Shown here piece by piece: positions 28,589-36,900 of a stretch of DNA of 64,000 nt. The translations under genes and the position numbers were made by a program. Numbering within the stretch: the stretch's first letter is position 1; each line of letters opens with the position of its first letter. Source of the stretch: Oscillatoriales cyanobacterium (GTDB lineage Bacteria > Cyanobacteriota > Cyanobacteriia > Cyanobacteriales > Microcoleaceae); assembly GCA_004293365.1 (NCBI GenBank), contig RDYN01000041.1:62001-126000 (forward strand), written 5' to 3'. Below the pieces are notes generated by a model. The model made no database searches and was not told the DNA's origin. It was given only the letters and a program-made list of their open reading frames with translations.

Positions 28589-28610
28589 GCGGTTGATGTT
28601 TGAAAGGCGG

Positions 28611-28645
28611 TGAGTCCTGTGGGGATTAAAGTCCTCACAGGATTT
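28611..28645 (+). terminator. Hairpin after hmpE
   Basis: AGTCCTGTGGGGA pairs with TCCTCACAGGATT, 22 bases past the hmpE stop, followed by TTGTATC. No long T-tract; it may be a remnant of the dispersed GGACTAAAGTCC palindromes. Confidence 0.45.
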
Positions 28646-28702
28646 GTATCATAGGGCGATCGATTACAGTATTTCTGAGCGATGATTTACCGCAATAAGT
28701 AA

Positions 28703-28761
28703 GGTTCGTAGTGCGGACTGAAGTCCGCAAATTGAGCGGACTAAAGTCCGCACTACGAACC
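28703..28761. repeat. Palindromic repeat GGTTCGTAGTG...CACTACGAACC, copy 1
   Basis: Arms GGTTCGTAGTGCGGACT and AGTCCGCACTACGAACC are fully complementary over 17 bases, with a second internal AGTCCGC/GCGGACT symmetry. Related copies lie at 38685-38782 and 43728-43789; bases changed in one arm are matched by changes in the other. Confidence 0.85.
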
Positions 28762-28841
28762 GAACCATTTTTGTTATGTTAATCGATCGGATATAATATA
28801 AGTCATAATGTAGTTAATTAGCAAAAAGTGGAATATCTATC

Positions 28842-29336
28842 ATGAAGAAACGATTATTTTTGAAAGCGGGTATAGCAACAGTAAGCATGGCATGGTTATC
28901 GTCCTGTGTGCCTGGAAATTCAGATGTTATGGCTGCTTCTAAGGAGGTTTTTGAAGTTGCTAAAACTGAGGAAGAGTGGCGCAAACTTTTGACTCCGGCA
29001 CAGTTTAATGTGTTGCGAAAACACGCTACTGAACGCTCTCATACTAGCATTCTCGACAAGCAATACGGGAAGGGAATTTATGCCTGTGCTGGGTGTGATT
29101 TGCCAGTTTATACGTCGCAAACTAAATTTGATAGCGGTACTGGTTGGCCGAGTTTTTACGATCCGATCAAAGGGGCGATCGCGACATCGATCGATAATTC
29201 GCTGTTTGGGACTAGAATTGAGGTGCATTGCCGTCGCTGCGGCGGGCATTTGGGTCATGTATTTGATGACGGGCCTGCACCTACTGGTAAACGCTACTGC
29301 ATGAATGGTGTGGCGATGAAGTTTATTGCTGGCTGA
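28842..29336 (+). CDS. msrB: Exported methionine-R-sulfoxide reductase MsrB
   Basis: 164 residues. A basic, hydrophobic leader ends in LSSC at residue 22, a lipobox, so the protein is probably a lipoprotein facing the lumen or periplasm. Zinc-binding pairs are CAGC (residues about 79-82) and CRRC (about 128-131). The active-site loop is RYCMNGVAMKF near the C-terminus; the catalytic residue is the Cys in this loop, and the usual RYCxNS is RYCMNG here. MsrB reduces methionine-R-sulfoxide in oxidised proteins. Further family blocks are LTPAQFNVLRKHATERSHTS, FDSGTGWPSFYDP and GGHLGHVFDDGP. It is monocistronic, flanked by dispersed repeats on both sides. Confidence 0.93.
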   Translation: MKKRLFLKAGIATVSMAWLSSCVPGNSDVMAASKEVFEVAKTEEEWRKLLTPAQFNVLRKHATERSHTSILDKQYGKGIYACAGCDLPVYTSQTKFDSGTGWPSFYDPIKGAIATSIDNSLFGTRIEVHCRRCGGHLGHVFDDGPAPTGKRYCMNGVAMKFIAG

Positions 29337-29355
29337 GGTTCTTTGACTGCGATAA

Positions 29356-29568
29356 AGAAACCGGGTTTCTGCGTAAATCTTAGCTGCGATGCTTAAATTA
29401 TCGTAGAAACCAGGTTTCTTGGATGTGCGCGGGGGATCTGTGCGCGGGGGTTCAGAAACCGGGTTTCTTCCTACAATCTTAGCTAATCTGTGCGCGGGGG
29501 TTCAGAAACCGGGTTTCTTCCTACAATCTTAGCTACGATGCTTAAATTATCGTAGAAACCCGGTTTCT
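29356..29568. repeat. REP-like GAAACCGGGTTTC cluster, 5 copies
   Basis: Palindromes AGAAACCGGGTTTCT or the inverse AGAAACCCGGTTTCT at 29356, 29405 (one base changed), 29454, 29504 and 29554. They alternate in orientation of flanks: TTCAGAAACCGGGTTTCTTCC and TCGTAGAAACC(C/A)GGTTTCT, separated by AATCTTAGCTxxGATGCTTAAATTA. The arrangement resembles a BIME made of paired REPs. Confidence 0.85.
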
Positions 29569-29681
29569 GGCACCGCAGGGTGTGGAATCCGATAATTATT
29601 CGCGCGCAAAATGGCGGGTGCACCCTGATTCGTGCGGATGGTATAGTGATTTTTGGGACGAAAGGGCGATCGAGGTTATGA

Positions 29682-30935
29682 ATGACGGCTGAAGAACTTT
29701 TAGAAATATACGCCAAAGGCGAACGTAAATTTAAGAGTGCAGAGTTAAGTGGGGTAGACCTTAAAGGCACTGACTTGAGCGGCATAAATCTAGACAATGC
29801 AAATCTTTCAGGTGCAGATTTGAGTGGAGCAATTCTAACAGGGGCGTATCTTCAGAGTACAAACCTCACTAAGGCATCGCTGATAGGTGCTAATTTAAGT
29901 CGCGCAATTGCTGGTTCAGCGAATCTCAACTGGGCTGATTTAAGTGGTGCAGATTTGAGTAGGGCAAACTTTAATAACGCTATTCTAAATTATGCTGACT
30001 TAGAGCGGGCAACTCTCATAGGAGCTAACTTTAATAACGCTAAATTAGCTCGTACCAATTTAGACGAAGCAAATCTGAGCCGTGCAAGTTTAGATAGTGC
30101 GGATATACGTTTAGCTTCTTTGTATAAAGCGAACCTAAGTAAAGCGAATTTGAATAAGGCTGATTTGACTCAGGCATACTTGCTGGAAGCTGACTTCACG
30201 ATGGCAAATTTGACTGAGACAAATTTGACTGAGGTAAAACTTCAAAAAGCTAAATTCCTGAAAGCTCATCTGCAAGGCATTGATCTTTCAAAAATGAATT
30301 TGACTAATGTGAATCTAGAAAGAGCTAATCTGCGAGAAACAAATTTAAGTAGAGCAGATTTAAGTAGAGCAAGCTTGAAAAGGGCAGACTTAACTAACGC
30401 AATAACCTACGGCTGGAATATCGACAATGCAGACTTCACTGGTGCTATAATGCCAGATGGAGAAATCTACCAATCTGAAATCTCAGAACCAGAAATCGAC
30501 TACAAACCGGAAACTTCTCAACAAGAATCTCAAAAAGTGACTTCTATGACGCGCAAAATTATTCGTACTGACAAAGCACCGGCACCCGTGGGCCCTTACA
30601 ATCAAGCGATCGCCGCAACGGGCACTATGCTGTTTGTAGCCGGTCAAATTGCGATCGACACTAGACTAAACGATATCGTCTACACCGACGACGTGGCAAA
30701 GCAAACCGAACAAGTGATGGCAAATCTGGAAGCGATTCTCACGGAAGCCGGCGCTACTTGGTTGGATGTGGTAAAAACTACGGTTTTTCTCAAGAATATG
30801 AATGATTTTGCCGCTGTGAATGCGGTTTATGGGAAATATTTTGATGAGAAAACTGCACCGGCGCGGGCTTGTGTGGAAGTTGCTCGTTTGCCGAAGGATG
30901 TTTTGGTAGAGATTGATTGTATTGCGGTTATTTAA
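29682..30935 (+). CDS. Pentapeptide-repeat protein fused to RidA
   Basis: 417 residues. Residues 17-265 contain about 45 pentapeptide units of the A(D/N)LSx type (SGADLSGAILTGA, NFNNAILNYADLE), which fold as a right-handed beta helix. After a 20-residue linker, residues 289-417 form a full-length RidA (YjgF) domain: RTDKAPAPVGPYNQAI, FVAGQIAID and APARACVEVARLPKDVLVEIDCIAVI, including the arginine that binds the carboxylate of imine/enamine substrates. RidA hydrolyses reactive 2-aminoacrylate and related enamines. The RidA part starts with its own ATG at 30546 but the frame is continuous and no clear binding site precedes it, so a fusion protein is likely; an internal start cannot be excluded. 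I do not know this fusion as a common architecture. Confidence 0.85.
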   Translation: MTAEELLEIYAKGERKFKSAELSGVDLKGTDLSGINLDNANLSGADLSGAILTGAYLQSTNLTKASLIGANLSRAIAGSANLNWADLSGADLSRANFNNAILNYADLERATLIGANFNNAKLARTNLDEANLSRASLDSADIRLASLYKANLSKANLNKADLTQAYLLEADFTMANLTETNLTEVKLQKAKFLKAHLQGIDLSKMNLTNVNLERANLRETNLSRADLSRASLKRADLTNAITYGWNIDNADFTGAIMPDGEIYQSEISEPEIDYKPETSQQESQKVTSMTRKIIRTDKAPAPVGPYNQAIAATGTMLFVAGQIAIDTRLNDIVYTDDVAKQTEQVMANLEAILTEAGATWLDVVKTTVFLKNMNDFAAVNAVYGKYFDEKTAPARACVEVARLPKDVLVEIDCIAVI

Positions 30936-31355
30936 ACTCGGGAAGCTGAATTTTCAAATAAGATTCGGCGGTTGAAACCGCGTCTATACAAACAATGTCT
31001 GGATGGTGCGCGGACTGAAGAAATAAAGATGGAACTCGACTGTTGAAACCGATCCTGGCGCGCATCTAATTTTCAAAATCTTTTTTCTTAAAACTCTTGT
31101 GGGGCGTTGCTTTGAGCATCGCCCAAAAAATTAAACCTAAATACAAAATAGCTTATCTGTCCAAATCTTAGCACCAATATCCTAAGAATCGAAGGGTAAA
31201 GTGCGCGACTGTCTTAACTCCCACAGCCGATCGCACAAAGTCGATCTGTCGCTGTCGCGCACTCTACACCCAAATCAACCGGAAACAACCGGATTGATTC
31301 TCAAGCAAGCAATTAGCAATTACCGTGCAAGCAATTACCAATTACCAACCCTAAA
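30936..31355. other. 420-base spacer between two convergent genes
   Basis: No supported gene. At 30964-31010 is the CGGCGGTTGAAACCGC...TACAAACAA repeat also seen at 10255. The last 60 bases contain AGCAATTACCAATTACC heptamer-like units. The 66-codon frame at 31201 has no family motif. Confidence 0.5.
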
Positions 31356-33509
31356 CTATTTATTCAACGCTTCGCGGGCGGCTACCGCTTCATCGGGATG
31401 AATGTTCAAACGGGTCAAATTAATTCGACCTTTATTGTCAATTTCTCGCACTTTGACAATCACTTCATCGTTCACAGCTAACTCGTCTTCCACTTTCCCG
31501 ACGCGGTAGTCGGCTAACTGAGAAATGTGAATCATTCCTTCTTTTCCGGGCAGAATTTCGACAAAAGCGCCGATCGGAATAATTCGAGTTACGCGGCCGA
31601 CATACACGTCTCCAGCATTCAACTTGCGCGTCATGCCTAGGACAATATTGTACGCCCGCTGAGCTTTTTCGCTGTCGTTGCCGGCAATTGTCACGGTTCC
31701 GTCATCTTCGATGTCAATCTTGACACCGGTTTCTTCGGTGATGGCTTTGATGGTTTTGCCACCGGGCCCAATGACCAAACCGATAAATTCCGGATCGATT
31801 TTCAGTGTTAGCAAGCGCGGCGCAAACGGCGACATTTCCTTGCGGGGAGTGTCGATGGTTGCTAGCATTCTTTCTAAAATGTGCAGTCTCGCGGGTTTGG
31901 CTTGACGGATGGCATTTGCAATGACATCTAAGGGCAAACCTTTGATTTTCATGTCCATTTGCAAAGCAGTAATTCCGGTGTCGGTACCGGCTACTTTGAA
32001 GTCCATGTCGCCTAAAAAGTCTTCAATTGCCTGAATGTCAGTCAAAATTCGGACTTCATCGCCTTCTTTAATTAAGCCCATTGCCGCGCCGCTGACGGGT
32101 TGGGAAAGGGGAACGCCTGCATCCATTAATGCTAGCGTTGAGGCGCAAACTGAACCCATGGAGGTTGAACCGTCGGAAGAAAGGATTTCTGAGACTACGC
32201 GAATCACGTAGGGGAAATCTTCTTTTGATGGCAAAACTGGGACTAGAGCCCGTTCTGCAAGGGCTCCGTGACCGATTTCTCGGCGTCCGGGCGATCGCAT
32301 CGGCTTAGTTTCTCCCACGGAAAATGGGGGGAAATTGTAGTGGTGCAGGTAGCGTTTGTCTTGCTGCGGGTGCAAGTCATCGGCTAAATCTTGGGCGTCG
32401 CCTGGAGTTCCCAAAGTAGCTGCTGACAAGACTTGGGTTAAGCCGCGATTGAACAGCGCACAGCCGTGTACTCTTGAAGGCAAGACGCCTACTCGACAAG
32501 AAACGGGTCGCACCTCGTCTAGCTTGCGGCCGTCTACGCGGACGCCATCTTCGATGATTTGCTTCCGCATCATTTTCTTGGTAACGTCTTTGAAAACGTT
32601 GCCGATCGCCTTGCTGTTGGCGGTAGCCGCTACTTTTATCGGATCGTCTTCGGCAAGTTCGGCGATCGCAGATTCGACTTCATTGGCTTTAACTTCGTCC
32701 AAAGCTGCATTCCGTACAGTTTTGTCTTTTTCAAATCTTGACAAAATGATGCGGATGGGTTCTTGGGCGCGATCGCGAATAAAGTTTTCCAGGGCCATAT
32801 CTGGCGATGGCCGTTCCTCTACCACCAAGTCAATGCCCAATTCCGCCATAATTTCGCGCTGGGCTTGAATCAAGTCGCAGGTTGCTTCGTAGCCGAAGTC
32901 GATCGCCTCGATGATATCCTGTTCCGGCAACTGGTTGGCGCTGGCTTCCACCATGATTACTCCGTCTGGAGAACCGGCTACCACGAGATCCAACTCACCT
33001 TCTTTGATTTCGCTGTAGGTGGGGTTGATGATGAAATCGTCCCCTACCAAGCCGACTCGCACCGCCGCCATCGGCCCGTAAAACGGCATTTTCGCCAGCA
33101 GAATCGCTACGGAAGCGCCCGTTACCGCCAAAACGTCCGGCGGTACTTGTTCGTCCATCGAAACCGTTGTGGCTACAACTTGGATGTCATCTCGCAACCA
33201 GCTTGGAAATAGCGGGCGCAGCGGTCGATCGATCAAACGCCCAGTCAAAGTCACTTTTTCTGGGGGACGCCCTTCCCGGCGCAAAAATCCACCGGGAATT
33301 TTACCGCCAGCGTAGAGTCTCTCTTCGTAATCCACCAACAAAGGCAGGAAATCAATTCCCTCTCTCCCCTGCGATCGAGTCGCCGTCACTAAAACCGCCG
33401 TGTCACCCGACTGAATCAAAACTGCACCGCCTGCTTGAGGCGCCAGTAAACCAATCTTCAGTCTAATATCCCTTCCATCAAAGGATATCGACTTGTCTAT
33501 CTCTACCAT
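31356..33509 (-). CDS. pnp: Polyribonucleotide nucleotidyltransferase (PNPase)
   Basis: 717 residues from ATG 33509. Two RNase PH domains (about 10-230 and 320-545) with family blocks [59 protein letters not shown] and [21 protein letters not shown]; a KH domain ([19 protein letters not shown], about 560-620) and an S1 domain ([29 protein letters not shown], about 625-695). PNPase degrades RNA from the 3' end using phosphate and in cyanobacteria also makes poly(A)-rich tails, since no poly(A) polymerase is present. Length is normal for the family. It is monocistronic. Confidence 0.97.
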   Translation of the reverse strand: MVEIDKSISFDGRDIRLKIGLLAPQAGGAVLIQSGDTAVLVTATRSQGREGIDFLPLLVDYEERLYAGGKIPGGFLRREGRPPEKVTLTGRLIDRPLRPLFPSWLRDDIQVVATTVSMDEQVPPDVLAVTGASVAILLAKMPFYGPMAAVRVGLVGDDFIINPTYSEIKEGELDLVVAGSPDGVIMVEASANQLPEQDIIEAIDFGYEATCDLIQAQREIMAELGIDLVVEERPSPDMALENFIRDRAQEPIRIILSRFEKDKTVRNAALDEVKANEVESAIAELAEDDPIKVAATANSKAIGNVFKDVTKKMMRKQIIEDGVRVDGRKLDEVRPVSCRVGVLPSRVHGCALFNRGLTQVLSAATLGTPGDAQDLADDLHPQQDKRYLHHYNFPPFSVGETKPMRSPGRREIGHGALAERALVPVLPSKEDFPYVIRVVSEILSSDGSTSMGSVCASTLALMDAGVPLSQPVSGAAMGLIKEGDEVRILTDIQAIEDFLGDMDFKVAGTDTGITALQMDMKIKGLPLDVIANAIRQAKPARLHILERMLATIDTPRKEMSPFAPRLLTLKIDPEFIGLVIGPGGKTIKAITEETGVKIDIEDDGTVTIAGNDSEKAQRAYNIVLGMTRKLNAGDVYVGRVTRIIPIGAFVEILPGKEGMIHISQLADYRVGKVEDELAVNDEVIVKVREIDNKGRINLTRLNIHPDEAVAAREALNK

Positions 33510-33945
33510 GTAGCACTGCTTCCTTATCTACCACATTCTTTCTCTGTCGGGATCGTAACATTACCACAGGATGTTTGAGAGTCGAAGGCCAAAAGACATA
33601 GATAATTAGCGGGCGATCGACTGTCAGCGCCTCGATTGTACGCATTTATACTCTTAGATTATTTTTAGGCTTGTGGGCGATCGCCCAATACCCGAAATAG
33701 ATGGTAGGATCTTCCTTCGGGAATTGGAAATTGGGCCTTAGGCATTGAGCCTTGGGCATTGACATTTTGCACCATTGTTAGCAACAGGCAAGATGCCTGT
33801 TCCAGAAAGAGTAAATTTTCTTGTGGAACAGGCATCTTGCCTGTTCGCAAAAGACTGATTGAAATGCTGCAATATATCAGTAGAAAGTAAGTAACAAAGA
33901 ACTAATAAAAAATGATTAATAACCTTGAATTAAGGATTCAATAAA
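33510..33945. other. 436-base divergent spacer, pnp to SNF2 gene
   Basis: Contains promoters for both genes by position and one palindromic repeat (listed separately). A TTGGGCATTGAGCC heptamer-like stretch lies near 33730. No gene is supported. Confidence 0.5.
33783..33847. repeat. Palindromic repeat, AACAGGCAAGATGCCTGTT arms
   Basis: AACAGGCAAGATGCCTGTTCCA and its reverse complement TGGAACAGGCATCTTGCCTGTT flank a 20-base centre. Each arm is itself an imperfect palindrome (AACAGGC...GCCTGTT), so the element can form a cruciform or two small hairpins. Confidence 0.85.
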
Positions 33946-36900
33946 ATGGCAATATTACACGGCAGTTGGTTATTAGAAAAAACAAAAGCTGGTTTGTTTA
34001 TTTGGGGGGAAGTTTGGCGTAAAATCGAGGCGATCGATACCGCTGAATCCATAAATATTCGGCATCCATTGGCAATGACTGAATCTGAACTCAAGACTTT
34101 TATAACTTCCTTGCAGCAGTCGGGGAAACTCAACTGGCAATTACCCGAAACCGCAGATATTCAGGAGAAAAGCAAGAAGACTAGACGATCCTCTTCGAGG
34201 GCTTTGCTAACGCCCAAAACGACCGTAGCAGCCCTTCCCACTGGGGATTTATCGATTCAGAGGCAAGTTCGGGCGATCGCGCTTCCCACCCAAATCTCCG
34301 CAGACAACGCAACTGTGATGCCGCAGCACTCAGCAGCAGCACTTGAAGAATCAACTAAAACCGAGGAAATTTATCTTTATCCTTGGCAAGTCGAAGGTTA
34401 TTTACTCAACCCTCAAGCAGCTTTTGTTTTCTTGCAATCACTGCCGCTCAATAGCACAGAATTATACTCTTTTGTAGGTTCAGATTTGCATTTTTGGTCT
34501 CATATTGCTAGGTGGAGTTTGGATTTGTTGGCGAGGTGCAAATTTTTGCCAGCTTTGGAGACACAATCCGATGGTTCTGCTATTGCTAAGTGGCAACCTT
34601 TATTAGATAGTTCTACTGATATTCTCCGTCTCGCTACTTTTTCTAGGCAAATGCCGACGGCTTGTCGAATATATCAGAAGAAGGAAGAAGGTTCGGCAGC
34701 GGATTTTGTAACGGATGTAACGGATGTAATAAGAGAAGGTTTGCCAGGGAGTAAGGTACGAGATATTGCGGTGGATTTGCCGGTGGGGGCTCAGGATTTG
34801 GTATTGGGGTTTTTGAGCAGTGTGGTAGATTGTGAAGTGCGATCTGCTGCTGGCTCAACTTTAGATATCAAAACTGTTTCTCCAACCCGCGAATGGCTGC
34901 AAGCTTTGCAACAGGAATCGGGGATTGTGCAAGCAGAAACAGCAGCTTTAGAAAAGTTGGGAAACAAGCTGACTGCTTGGGCTGCACCGCTGCAAAATCA
35001 ACTATCTCAACAAAATCAATTTTACACTTGCTTTCAACTAATCCCGCCTTCCCCCGGTAAAGTTAACTGGAGTCTTAATTATTGTTTGCAAGCAGTAGAT
35101 GAAACCGATTTTTTGGTAGATGCAACAACTGTTTGGAACAACTCTGTCGAACGTTTGAATTATGCGGGGCGGACAATAGAGTTACCTCAAGAAACTTTGC
35201 TCAGCGGTTTGGGTTTAGCCTCGAAACTTTATCCGTTAATTGAACCGAGTTTGCAAGCCCAGCGGCCGCAATCTTGTCAACTAAATCCGCTCCAAGCTTA
35301 CGAGTTTATTAAGTCTGTGGCTTGGCGGTTTGCTGATAGCGGGTTGGGTGTGGTTTTGCCACCGAGTTTGACAAAGGCTGATGGTTGGGCGAGTCGTTTG
35401 GGTTTGAGCATTAAGGCGGAAACTCCGAAGGCGAATCCGGCGAAAGGCGGGCTGGGTTTGCAAAGTCTGCTAAGTTTTAAGTGGGAATTGACGATCGGCG
35501 GACAGCGCATTTCTAAGGCAGAGTTTGACAGACTGGTAGCGCTGAATTCGCCTTTGGTTGAAATTAACGGCGAGTGGGTGGAGTTGCGCGCAACTGATGT
35601 CAGGGCGGCTCAAACTTTTTTTGCCAGTCGCAAAGAGCAAATGACTCTTTCTTTGGAAGATGCTTTGCGTTTGGCTTCTGGCGATTCTCAGACGATTGAA
35701 AAGTTGCCTGTGGTGAATTTTGAAGCAACTGGTCAACTTCAGGAATTGTTGAATACTTTAAGCGACAATCAGGCCGTAAGTGCGATCGCAACTCCAGCCA
35801 CTTTCCGAGGACAATTGCGGCCTTATCAAGCGCTAGGGGCAGGCTGGTTAGCATTTTTAGAACGCTGGGGTTTAGGTGCTTGTCTCGCGGACGATATGGG
35901 CTGTGGAAAATGCGCTTTACCGCAGAGCTTGCTTTTTGTCAATGGTTTTTTACAAGAAGCTGAAAAAATCTGGGAAGCTTATTCTAACACAATAGAATTC
36001 GACGGTGAGGGCTTTTGGTCGGAACCTACCGAGCAATTAATTGTAAATTCCATCCATCGAGAAACTGGCAAGATTGTACAAGCAAATGTTCGACGACTTT
36101 ATCGCCAGCAAGTCCAAGAAAAGTTGCGAACAATCAAACTGCAAGACGGTAGCAGCATCACTATTACCCGCCGTCACAAATTGTTAGGACGCGATGGCTG
36201 GACAAATGAGTTCAAAGTTGGAGATTATGTTTGTGTACCTGCAAAATTGTATTGGGAAGGAAAACCCGAAGATCCAGATTTAGTTAAGTTTATGGCTTGG
36301 CAGATTGCGGAGGGACATGAGCTGAAAAACGCAGCAAGGCTCACAATAACACAAAAAGATGCGACTGTTCTGGAAGATTTACGTGTTGCACTCCACCGAA
36401 TCAGTAAAAAGTATGGGATAAAAATCAATAATCCTGCTATTCATAATCGCGATTATTCTAGAGCAGCAGATTTGATGGTATCCAGTCGAGAATACCAAAG
36501 CTTTCTACAATCCAAGGGCTATCAGTGGGGGAAACTGTCAGCCGAGAAAAGTTTCCCAAAATTCATCATGCAAGCAGATATTGATAGCATACGGATTTTT
36601 CTAAAAAATTACTTTGATGCTGAAGGTTCTGTCATTTCTAAAATGCGAACAGTCGAAATTAGTACCGCTTCACCTGTAATCATCCAACAACTTTCTACAC
36701 TGCTGCGCCGTTTTGGAATTTGGCTGCGAATCAGCGCTAAACAGAAACGCGCTACTAATGGTAGCGGAATTTTTCGCACTTATTATATCGGCACTTTCGG
36801 CGGTAACTCAGCGCGGATATTTTTGCAAAAAATCGGCTTTGGCTATCCAGAGAAACAGCAAAAATTAGAGAAGATTTGCGAAGTTACTGCGAATACAAAT

